64,000 bases of DNA from Candidatus Brevefilum sp. (lineage in GTDB: Bacteria; Chloroflexota; Anaerolineae; Anaerolineales; Anaerolineaceae). The position numbers and the translations under genes are program-made. The notes under the pieces were generated by a model. The model had not been told where the DNA came from. It saw only the letters and a program-made list of their open reading frames with translations, and searched no databases. Positions 10,001 to 15,900 of this stretch are shown here, piece by piece. The stretch covers positions 1 to 64,000 of the forward strand of contig JARGGB010000005.1 of NCBI GenBank assembly GCA_029210815.1. Reading direction: 5' to 3'. How positions within the stretch are numbered: position 1 is the first letter of the stretch; the number at the start of each line of letters is the position of its first letter.

Positions 10001-10302
10001 ATTTCAAAGCAGATTACGCCAATGGCGGTGTGCGCTTAAGCTGGGATTCTCAGAACCCAATTATTCGCCGCTTCAGGATAGAGGTGTCAAATGAAGCATC
10101 AATTGAGCGAGAATGGGCAGAACTGGCGGTGGTCAATGCCGAATTTGGCACCATTCATTACGAGTGGTTCGATCAAAATACGGTACCGGGTATCGTTTAT
10201 AACTACAAGCTGATTGTGATTTACGATGGTGACACGTATGAGGTTGGCCCTGCTTCAATTACCGGTCCGTTTAATACATTCGTTCCACTAATAAATAAGT
10301 GA
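1090..10302 (+). CDS. Giant modular secreted surface protein (DNRLRE, DUF11, SdrD_B-like modules)
   Basis: This 3070-residue protein starts at ATG 1090, chosen over an in-frame TTG at 1075 because GAGGAGA at 1077-1083 sits six bases upstream. Residues 1-30 form a signal peptide (MKRF, hydrophobic core, SAR). In order come a DNRLRE-type beta domain (~90-270), five DUF11 repeats (~277-890, each opening like ADLxVTKTVD), a ~330-residue region with GGALWAACHAVS that I cannot assign firmly, a PKD-like segment, another DUF11-like unit, a second DNRLRE domain (~1410-1580), ten SdrD_B/Cna_B-like modules (~1745-2960), and an FN3-like end. Each SdrD_B module opens with a DxDxDG-type loop of the calcium-binding kind. 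The last residues are FVPLINK. It is probably a cell-surface stalk or adhesin. No LPXTG motif is present. It lies 74 bases upstream of the RiPP genes on the same strand. Odd points are a 10-G tract inside the gene and higher-order module duplication. Confidence 0.85.
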   Translation: MKRFLTYVLTIVVGLSLFFFNAGLVETVSARELPTRVVGKHTMPAVASEQSSLEDLVGAYDIPGDASEKVSDAILTAGTVEKATAANLLSTFTFTPIADTYLRQDAATTNYGGAVVLQVEPESTKLKRTLLKFDLSSLAAGLVVDSATLILEKTVGDDTLYDVGVYKMLNTTPAQSWAEMTATWNTYNGTTGWTGVGAEGDYDTTPGATTSVSVEGTYTWDVTTIAQSWVSGTSPNNGILLKGITEQKGGQPLFQFSSKEGTVSPQLILEVSQASGADLQVTKTVDDLVPFVDQAITYTVVVLNNGPDTANNIKVSDQLQTGLTYVSSTVSQGTYTNTTGIWDVGNLAAAGEATLTITATVNSDVTPLTVIPNTASILAVDEVDLLPDNDTDSVDITVGPIGSSNLIVTKVVNDNTPDEGQTITYTVNVKNDAGSTDPATSVVIEDLLPSGVTFVSYTAAAGTYDHTTGLWQVGTIAINQNFNLVITATVNSSTAATQIVNTASVKSMDQADPVPGNDSASVSVTVNGADLAVTKTVDNPTPIVGASITYTVVVKNNGPLKANNITITDLLPEGVTYVSSTISQGTAYNPVTGDWFVNDLNALASATLTITATVDYGSETTITNTASVTSVVEKDSITGNNAASVDITLTETDLSVTKTADPSVVNEGDTLTYTVTVSNLGPNNATLISIYDMLPAGVTYVSSSSSQGTYDPVTGLWEPLTLANGENTNLTITTSVDTGTATQTITNAASISYAGQVDSVTANNVGEASVQVRGADLSIVKTVNNAFPVQGENVIFTLTLTNNGPDEATNIDVKDELSYVLDFLFYTTSQGTYDPETSIWTVGNLANGSTATLEIVTTLAEGITFENSAIVLHSDQPDSATANNFSTVTLSGSQYFSAGACVIDMGIPTTAAGLKPYGLIYDLVMNYQVPIYWSIDPGKAQDGVDFSVDGKDYAGGPFIIPAEWVSIAQPALDEWALKGVVIDCGLSAFTAPIYDTVSSIPNSVLDRQNGSIAASAFFTPAEIPTTAYKIGTPDDLVNCDDIYVMPHADPQNWSDSTKTIFENFIMDGGALWAACHAVSALEAPNYAGMNFLSDPGLLDWNQHADASHIFPYLYDPESFDDPLMQFIGNIEGALNSGSEQIYMPVKGGIWRPTTTVAVWDPNQADVLAGTLTDGEAALVAYGRAYGNPDYGMVMYVASHNFQDGSVAENTAAARTIGNLLLLAGIENRPQIRAEIPDYVFAGETAYLTAEISGGTPPYSYEWTSSCGGTFEDATAATTTFTAPIVTEETACIIRLVAQDACNRFNYYGNPVIIRGARGLEVSKSVTPEKATGGDLVTYTIIPEYTGTLGLSDLVISDPIPEHTSYVGCTGDCVYDSVSDTVTWNIGSNLPGTDGIVVGNPTASGTETKLASADTYIKKDKPLENRGTDTTLLINPSTTATKHTLLQFPLSGIPSGATITNATMYVNVTIAKDNTATVYPLISSWTETTAVWGTGWAATSFTTADYDTTTSYGTILNSTTSWKSVNVTDLVDRWINQGLTNNGVVLIAGGTVEADAKYFSREASADLNDPYLKIDWVLPATTGSRVSLTPEPLYVSENGLVTVTMDVNLSYNATPVDITPPADLTINGGVSAVLVSGPEPASDTISSGGGTVSFTYVYDVSAGELPSSLTFSGTPTTTASDVSFVEGESKNVLVVPVLTFQVRVDDPLDATVNQITNTVSACDSLAFADPNCRYDDAVISTYSAGASIGDSIWLDEDSDGVQDAGESGIANVEVLATWYGPDGVAGGGDDVTYSTWTDSNGEYLFTDLPAGNYSIAVNTDTLADGLEANPTYDSDGIATANTTKLTVTAGEESDVADFGYNWSATSDVTGGTGLGAIGDSLWIDADGDGIQDPGEPGLGGVTVTLYTDPDGDGIYDTPYATTVTAADGSYIFDNLPAGAYVVQVTPPDGYTPTGDPDGTFDNQSNPIPLAPGDVVVGMDFGYQPNAGVGATIGDSIWLDADTDGFHDAGEPPISGVTVSLIEDTNGNGVWDPGEPIISSTVTDANGTYSFDGVPVGGDYLVWVNDTNGVLSDLAPTYDSDEIATANISAVTDLTALGDDSQDFGYAPPAQIDENSSISSTIWFDTNGDGVQNIDEIGIPGVLVTLTDGEKTWTTYTDANGDYFFGDLPAGDYTVTVDPSNFEPGGILETLLTTYDSDGGFDNTSEVTLLTNDSADINQDFGYTGTDPLLNSLSSSVYVDADGDGRRDSKEPGIEGIVVELLWYGPDGVPGGDDDVIYTTITGPDGNYSFENLPDGLFDIYIDVEAYSKPGGLLEGLNPTDVGLDAAATIDLDSDNLIPSGITTTTVPFGFSPSDGFGDEGVIGDVIYIDLDGDGMPDSGEGIPGVLVTLTDGTDTWTTYTDANGNYIFGDLPAGVYTVTVDPTNFGLGGVLEGLTNAYDPDGGGDNTSSVTLISNLAVNLDQDFGYTGTNSNLNSVTSTVFVDIDGDGIQDTGEEGIKGVVVELTWYGPDGVPGGGDDVIYTTLTDANGDYTFDYLPDGYYSITTDLDANTDPGGVLEGLYPTDPGLDRTGTFSLDPDNSSGVGVTETDQSMGNSPSSKLLNTGLIGDSIFLDLDGDGIQSPDEGLEGVVVELYDSTGTILLATTTTNENGNYYFGGLGIDSTYIVKVDTTTLPNGGIGLTNTVDPDLGADSTSQFTITATELIQLDQDFGYQATTPNTISGTIWKDLDGDGFMDATEVEGLAGITITLYDEFGNIVATTTTDENGDYSFPGLPDGTYTVDVTDDANLLNGYWHSEGTAGVDGYSQSDPYTVAVSGGELVESDFGYYQTPASVGSFVWNDIDADGIQDTGEMGIANLKVTLTITYPNGDEVVLVTFTDANGEYSFDNLLLDENYNGAGPGEPTFTLTAEIPSGYYVSEANVGVDDTVDSDGAWSEAGSTVTLASGTLVMGVENLDVDFGLTASPTALFLPTNFKADYANGGVRLSWDSQNPIIRRFRIEVSNEASIEREWAELAVVNAEFGTIHYEWFDQNTVPGIVYNYKLIVIYDGDTYEVGPASITGPFNTFVPLINK
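7429..8895 (+). repeat. Higher-order A-B-A'-B' duplication of SdrD_B-like modules
   Basis: Inside the giant surface protein, modules 4-7 alternate in type. Modules 4 and 6 share IPGVLVTLTDG, WTTYTDANG and an end DQDFGYTGT. Modules 5 and 7 share VVEL.WYGPDGVPGG and a YTT..G.DGNY-like core. The pair 7429-8163 therefore matches the pair 8164-8895 better than its own neighbour, with a period of about 734 bases. This points to tandem duplication of a two-module unit rather than of single modules. Confidence 0.7.
8626..8635 (+). repeat. Ten-G homopolymer inside the giant surface protein gene
   Basis: Ten consecutive G bases encode PGGG within SdrD_B-like module 7 (codons CCT GGG GGG GGG GAT). Equivalent positions in the sister modules use mixed codons such as GGCGGTGGC, so the homopolymer is not demanded by the protein. 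Gain or loss of one G would truncate the last ~560 residues. Confidence 0.9.
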
Positions 10303-10324
10303 TGACTAAATATCAAGATTGAAA

Positions 10325-10356
10325 ATGGGTCTGTGAGGCTGTTTTCTCAGACCCAT
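10325..10356. terminator. Inverted repeat between surface protein gene and RiPP genes
   Basis: ATGGGTCTG at 10325-10333 pairs with CAGACCCAT at 10348-10356 around a 14-base loop. There is no clean U-run on the plus strand. It may be an attenuator or a weak terminator after the surface protein gene that sets a lower level for the downstream genes. It ends five bases before the ribosome-binding site of the next gene. Confidence 0.45.
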
Positions 10357-10376
10357 TCTATGGAGTAAATTTTTAA

Positions 10377-10673
10377 GTGACACAAAATTTAGAAGCTGTT
10401 TTTCAACACGATCCCAACATCGTCAGCCGAAATATCGCCGGCGAGATGATCCTTGTACCCATTCGCAGCAACGTCTCAGATATGGCTTTTGTTTATACCC
10501 TGAATGAAACTGGGGCGATGATCTGGGAAAATCTTAATGGGAAGAATTCATTGAACGAAATTATTCAGTTAATGGTTGAAGCCTACCAGGTCTCACCAGA
10601 GGAGGCACAGCAGGATATATCCGATTTAATCAACAACCTTCAAGACATTGATGCCCTGGAAGCGGTTTCCTAA
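10377..10673 (+). CDS. PqqD-family RiPP recognition element (RRE) protein
   Basis: This 98-residue protein has the PqqD layout: a short N-terminal beta part (NIVSRNIAGEMILVPI), a middle FVYTLNETGAMIWENLNG and a helical end with a family-typical VSPEEAQQDISDLINNL segment. PqqD-like proteins bind the leader of a ribosomal precursor peptide and present it to a radical SAM enzyme. The start is GTG 10377, preceded by GGAG at 10362-10365 with a longish spacer. The radical SAM gene follows after 12 bases and a precursor-like peptide after that, so the context fits leader recognition. Family assignment is strong; the specific partner is inferred from position. Confidence 0.88.
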   Translation: MTQNLEAVFQHDPNIVSRNIAGEMILVPIRSNVSDMAFVYTLNETGAMIWENLNGKNSLNEIIQLMVEAYQVSPEEAQQDISDLINNLQDIDALEAVS

Positions 10674-10685
10674 TAAAGGAATGAT

Positions 10686-11780
10686 ATGATCTGTTCACAA
10701 CTCAATGAATTAGCCTATCTTGATTTCGGACAGCAAATGTTCAACAACGTGGGTCAGCAGCACATTCCGCTGATTGTCTCTGCAGAGGTGACCATGCGCT
10801 GTAATTTACGCTGCAAGCATTGCTATATCCCCATGGCAATGCGTAAAGGTCCAGATTATCAGGAATTGTCCCTGAAAGAGTATGAGAAGTACTTTGCGGA
10901 ATTTGCCGATGCCGGGACTTTGTGGCTGCTGCTGACCGGAGGTGAGCCATTTTTACGTCCGGATTTTCTGGAGATTTATGATGCAGCTAAACGACAAGGC
11001 TTTATCATTACGATTTTTACCAATGGCACCCTGATACAGGAGCATCATCTAAAGCACCTGGCTGAATACCGACCATTTAATGTTGAAATTACCCTGTATG
11101 GCGCCACACAACAGACCTACGAGGGTGTCACAGGTGTTCCTGGTTCTTACCAGCGATGCATGCAGGCAATTGAAGGCATTCTGGCACATAACTTGCCCCT
11201 TAAATTAAAAAGTACCCTCTCAACCCTTAACGTCCATGAACTCAACCAGATGGAGAAGTTGGCTGAAAGTTTCGGTTTACAATTTTATTTTGACCCTGTT
11301 ATCTCCTCTCGGATTGATGGTGATCATACCCCCCTGCAATACAGGCTGACAGCAGATAGGATTGCAGCGATTGAAGCCAGGGATGAAAATCGAGCAAGAG
11401 AATGGCATCACCTTTATAATTTAGATTTTGATTTGGAAGATCGAGCAGGCAAGATGTATATATGTGGTGCTGGCCGAACTGGGCTTCATATGGATTCAAC
11501 CGGGAAACTGTCCCTTTGTATGTCATCCCGGGCGCCGCAGTATGACCTGCGCCGGGGTAGTTTTCAGCAAGCCTGGGATGTTTTTTTTCCTGAATTAATT
11601 GAGAGACAATATTCCAGGAAAATTCTTTGTCATGATTGTGCTTTACGTGGTGTTTGTGGTGCGTGCCCTGCTTCTGCTTATATTGAAGTCGGTGATTTTG
11701 AAGGTGTGGATCCCTTTGCCTGTGAATTAACCCACGAAAGAGCAAAGATCTTCCTTGCAAAAACCACGAAAGTGGAGTAA
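10686..11780 (+). CDS. Radical SAM/SPASM peptide maturase
   Basis: This 364-residue protein is a radical SAM enzyme of the peptide-modifying SPASM class. The 4Fe-4S/SAM motif is CNLRCKHC (C39, C43, C46), followed by TGGEP (84-88) for SAM binding. The C-terminal SPASM region shows seven cysteines: C260, C278 (GX4C arrangement), C315, C318, C324, C327 and C346, enough for two auxiliary clusters. Related enzymes install thioether, C-C or other crosslinks, or epimerise residues in RiPP precursors. It lies between the PqqD-like gene (12 bases) and the small three-cysteine peptide gene (43 bases), which is the classic maturase context. The chemistry on this substrate cannot be predicted. No second maturase, protease/ABC exporter or lasso cyclase is seen nearby. 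Confidence 0.9.
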   Translation: MICSQLNELAYLDFGQQMFNNVGQQHIPLIVSAEVTMRCNLRCKHCYIPMAMRKGPDYQELSLKEYEKYFAEFADAGTLWLLLTGGEPFLRPDFLEIYDAAKRQGFIITIFTNGTLIQEHHLKHLAEYRPFNVEITLYGATQQTYEGVTGVPGSYQRCMQAIEGILAHNLPLKLKSTLSTLNVHELNQMEKLAESFGLQFYFDPVISSRIDGDHTPLQYRLTADRIAAIEARDENRAREWHHLYNLDFDLEDRAGKMYICGAGRTGLHMDSTGKLSLCMSSRAPQYDLRRGSFQQAWDVFFPELIERQYSRKILCHDCALRGVCGACPASAYIEVGDFEGVDPFACELTHERAKIFLAKTTKVE

Positions 11781-11823
11781 TTTTATATGAAATGTATATT
11801 TTTAAAAAAATTTGGAGCATATT

Positions 11824-12024
11824 ATGGTTCAGGTAAACAACAAAAAAGCAAAACCTAATACGGATGAAAGAAAATCTTACGTCAAACCAGAGCTGGTACA
11901 GGTCCATCTTGTGGCTGAACAAGCTGTTCTGGCATTGTGTAAAACAGGCGGAGGCTTATCATCTAAAAATGATTGTATTGCTGCTGGTGGCTATTTGACC
12001 TGTGCATCAAGCGGGACAAGTTAA
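11824..12024 (+). CDS. RiPP precursor peptide (three-cysteine core)
   Basis: A 66-residue peptide starts at ATG 11824 with GGAG at 11814-11817 six bases upstream; a TTG at 11812 is in frame but less likely. The first ~38 residues are charged and leader-like, with a conserved-looking YVKPELVQVHLVAEQAVLAL segment. The last ~28 residues are small and polar: C39, GGG 42-44, C51, GG 55-56, C60, ending SSGTS. A charged leader with KPEL and AEQAVLALCK followed by a Gly/Ser/Thr/Cys-rich core resembles substrates of radical SAM/SPASM enzymes. The three cysteines are obvious thioether or crosslink candidates. It is flanked by the maturase and an HPr-kinase-like gene. I do not recognise a named family, and the leader/core boundary is an inference. 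Confidence 0.8.
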   Translation: MVQVNNKKAKPNTDERKSYVKPELVQVHLVAEQAVLALCKTGGGLSSKNDCIAAGGYLTCASSGTS

Positions 12025-12050
12025 GATGGTATGGTGATTAATAACTAATT

Positions 12051-12914
12051 ATGCCTGAATCGGTTGTTATCAGTATTGGCGATATTCCTATTCAGTTGGA
12101 TCCAGATATTATTAGTGGAGATTTCCAATTTGAAAAGAAAATGGAAGATTTTATCAGTGATTTAACACCCAAAATTTATCTTAATGTCTTTTGCGGATCC
12201 TTCCCAGAAAATATACATCAAGAGATTATATTTGAAACAAACATTTCCTGGCGTTTTGGGAGATTAGGTCATAAATGGGTGATCAGTTATCCTGAGGTGT
12301 CTGCACATCAGTTAGGTATTTTTAATCGTGATTTTTCTAATGGTAATATTTATGTGTCAAACGAAAACGGTGATGAAAATCACTTTATATTTCCATTATC
12401 CTATCCAATGGGAGAGCTGTTAATGATCAACCTCTTAGGCCTTGATAGGGGAATAATGCTCCATGCATCTGGTGTTATCTATAAGGGTGAAGGGTATCTC
12501 TTTCCCGGTCAGGGTGGTGCAGGCAAGTCAACAATAGCAAGATTGTGGAATCAATTACCAGGTGTAGAAGCAATCAATGACGATAAAGTCATCCTTCGAA
12601 AAATGGGTGATACATATTTTATTTATGGCACACCCTGGCATGGTGAAGGGGGACTGGCATTGCCCCAATCTGCCCCCTTAAAACAAATTTTTTTGATTGA
12701 AAAATCGGAACACAATTACATTTCAGCCCTCTCACAGACACAGTCAATCATCCGAATCATGAATGGGGCATTTTTACCACTCTGGGACCAACAAAAAATG
12801 GATTTTACACTTGGTTTTTTGAGCGATCTCACAAAGGACATCTCCGTTCAGGAATTGGGCTTTGTTCCTGATAAAAGTATCATCGATTTTATTCTTAACT
12901 TACCGATAAATTAA
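12051..12914 (+). CDS. HPr kinase/PEPCK-like P-loop protein of the RiPP locus
   Basis: This 287-residue protein has a divergent N-terminal half and a C-terminal HPr-kinase-like domain. The P-loop is GQGGAGKST (153-161), followed by INDDKV (DD at 177-178) and TPWHGEG (194-200), the usual order in the HprK-related kinases that occur in RiPP clusters. True HprK/P has an N-terminal regulatory domain and a separate signature motif, neither of which is seen, and no PTS genes are nearby. Its likely role is phosphorylation or nucleotide-dependent processing of the precursor peptide or a partner, but that is inferred from context. The gene starts 26 bases after the precursor and ends 18 bases before the secreted protease gene. 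Confidence 0.82.
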   Translation: MPESVVISIGDIPIQLDPDIISGDFQFEKKMEDFISDLTPKIYLNVFCGSFPENIHQEIIFETNISWRFGRLGHKWVISYPEVSAHQLGIFNRDFSNGNIYVSNENGDENHFIFPLSYPMGELLMINLLGLDRGIMLHASGVIYKGEGYLFPGQGGAGKSTIARLWNQLPGVEAINDDKVILRKMGDTYFIYGTPWHGEGGLALPQSAPLKQIFLIEKSEHNYISALSQTQSIIRIMNGAFLPLWDQQKMDFTLGFLSDLTKDISVQELGFVPDKSIIDFILNLPIN

Positions 12915-12932
12915 TAGAGAAAGGCTTTACCA

Positions 12933-15900
12933 ATGGATAAACACAAGGACAGGAAGCCAATCAGGGGAAAATTGATCATAATTCTCATGATTGGGATGAT
13001 CATTGGGTCATTCTACAGGACAACCAGTTCCGCAGAACCACTGCAGATGTCAATTGAAGGTCCAAACGATTTATACCCCTATCTAACGATGGTCAGCAGC
13101 ACCGCTGAAAGTATTGTGTTGGAATTTACGCCACCACGACCTGAATTTATACAAATGAATACGGATTCAGGCGGTTGTCAGAGCCCATCCATATTGGGCT
13201 TATCCAATAGTGCAGGCAAAGGTCAACCCGAGCTCCCCAGCCAAGGTGTGCTGATCGGTATGCCTGTACAGGCGCAGCAGCCCAATCTGGAGGTTATCTC
13301 AGCTAACACCATAACCCTGGATGAGACCTATCAGCTTTGTGCTGGTCAGGACCTTGAGGTCAACTCGATTGAAAGGGATATCTTCAGCCTTCCTGAGCTG
13401 CGCACGGCACAAATTTCACCGGTCAATCAATTTCTGCCGGTTGATCCCGCCGTCCTGGTTTCCCAGGGGATGATCAGAAATCAAGCTTATATTTCCCTTC
13501 AATTTAACCCCATCCAATACAATTCGTATTCAGGGGTAGTTCAATACACCAGTAACATCCGGGTTGAAATCAACTTCAATGCGCCGCAGACATCTCTTGA
13601 TGTTAACAGCCAATTTATAGAAGATCCCTATTTTGAAGACAACTATCAGCGGTTGCTGATCAATTATGAACAAGCGAAAGCATGGCGAAAGGAACCCACC
13701 AGCACTGCCTTGCGGACAGACCCTGAAAGCACTTTGGTAGAACCAGAGTCATTTTATATGGAGTCTCCTCTATATAAAATCACCGTAACCGAAACGGGAA
13801 TTTATCAACTCAACTATACGGACCTGGCTGGTGCAGGACTTCCCGTAGATACGCTGGACCCCCATACTTTAAAATTATTCTACCAGGATCAGGAGATACC
13901 AATTCGAGTCATCGGTGAAGCAGATGGTTCCTTCGACGATGGGGACACCATTTTATTTTTTGGTGAACAAATTAATTCCTTGTATACCGAAGAAAATGTG
14001 TATTGGTTAGGTTATGACGGTGAGGACGGATTACGAATGGAAGGTTTGGATGGTTCTCCTTCAGATTCCACAATTCCAGAAGAATTTCTAAAGAATCTGA
14101 GAATTGAAAAGGATAACGAATATTTTTGGGAAGCGCCAAGTGGGACTTATGATGATAATTGGTATACAACTGTTATCTATGGAAACGGCAGTGTTGATAT
14201 TCCATTCAATCTACCTGCATTAAGTCCCATAGGACATGAAATCCAATTGCGTGGTCTTGTGAGACCTTATGACTATAACAACGGTCTTCCCCACCTCCGT
14301 CTTTATATAAATGGGGCAGTGTTTTTTGATGATGTGGTGAGTGATAATGAAGCATTCAATATCGATACAACATTAGGACAATCGGATTTGTTAGAGGGTG
14401 TTAATACACTCACCATTGAAACGGTCGCTTCACCAGATATTCTAATTAATTGGTTTGAACTGGATTATTTTGGAGCTTATCATGCGGTGAATGATCTGCT
14501 TTATTTTGATGGAGAAGGACCTGGATCATTAACATTCCATTTAAATGACTTCAGCACAGATCAAGTTGAGATTCTCGACATCACCGATCCCTTCTATGTA
14601 AAGAATATCGAAAATGCATCCATCGTTTCAACAGTTGGTGGCTTTCAGGTAAAATTTGACGCCGCCATCTCAGAAGAGCACCATTACCTGGCATTATCAT
14701 CGACGAATTTCCTTTCACCGGCGAGTATCAATTTAGACACAGACTCAAATTGGAAATCCCCTACCAATGGCGCTGACTATATCATCGTCAGCCATGCGGA
14801 CTTCTTAGATGCCATGCAGCCCCTCGTTGATTTTCGTGAAAACCAGGGATATCGGGTTGTCCTGGTGGATGTTCAGGATGTGTATGATGAGTTTAATGGG
14901 GGTGTTTTCGACCCGAATGCGATCCAAACTTTCTTGCAGTATGCCTATGAAAATTGGACAACACCGGCACCGAGTTTTGTTTTGCTGGTTGGGGATGGGC
15001 ATTGGGACTATAAAAATGCTTATGGGACTGGAGAATTAAATTACATCCCCCCTATCCTGGCTGATGTGGACCCGTGGATGAGTGAAACAGCGACTGATAA
15101 TGCTTTTGTTAGTGTTTCCGGTGACGATAACCTGCCGGATTTGCACTTGGGCCGCTTCCCAGTTTCAACGGTCGCTGAAGCACAGGCGATGGTGGCTAAC
15201 GTCCTTTCTTATGAGCAGACGCCCCCCGCCAGTGATTGGAACACCAAATTAACCTTTCTCGCCGATAATGCCGACAGCGGTGGGGATTACGCCGCTGAAT
15301 CGGATGATGCCATAACGGTGCTTCCTGTTGATTACACCGCTGATAAGATTTATTACGGTGTGAATTATACAGATGCAGGGCTGGCAAAAAGCGATTTCAT
15401 TGCAAACATCAATGAGGGTCGCCTTATCATTCATTATGCCGGACATGCTGGCTTTACTCAGTGGGCAAGCGAGAAACTATTTAGTGTGTCAAACCTCTCC
15501 TCCTTAACAAATGCCGGAAAATTACCTTTGGTGTTACCCATGACGTGCATTGATGGATATTATGTTTATCCTGGTATTCCCTCACTTGGTGAAAGCATTG
15601 TCAGGATGAATGATACCGGGGCTATCGCCAGTTTCTCGCCCACAGGCTATGGGTTGACCTCGGGGCACAGCGTGATGGCAGAAAGTATATTGGATCACTT
15701 GTTCAACAAGTACTACACTCAGTTAGGGTATCTGACCACACAGGCCAAGTATGACCTGTTTGCAGCCTCGCCCAGTCAACCTTACTTACTTGATACTTAC
15801 ATGTTATTCGGTGACCCGGCGCTGCGCCTGCAGACTGTCCCGGTGGATCTTGATGATCCCAGCGACCTGGCTGCAGCTGCGGTGTCAAATAATCAAATTG

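Noticed and set aside
11299-11922. A 207-codon minus-strand frame across the maturase end and the precursor
   Set aside because: It overlaps two well-supported genes and has no family resemblance; low-complexity His/Gln composition points to a shadow frame.
11812-12024. Precursor start at TTG 11812
   Set aside because: ATG 11824 has GGAG at a proper six-base spacing, and the TTG codon itself overlaps that ribosome-binding sequence.
10377-12914. A lasso-peptide cluster
   Set aside because: The PqqD-like and HprK-like proteins occur in lasso clusters, but no lasso cyclase (asparagine synthetase-like) or transglutaminase-like protease is present, and the radical SAM/SPASM enzyme points elsewhere.
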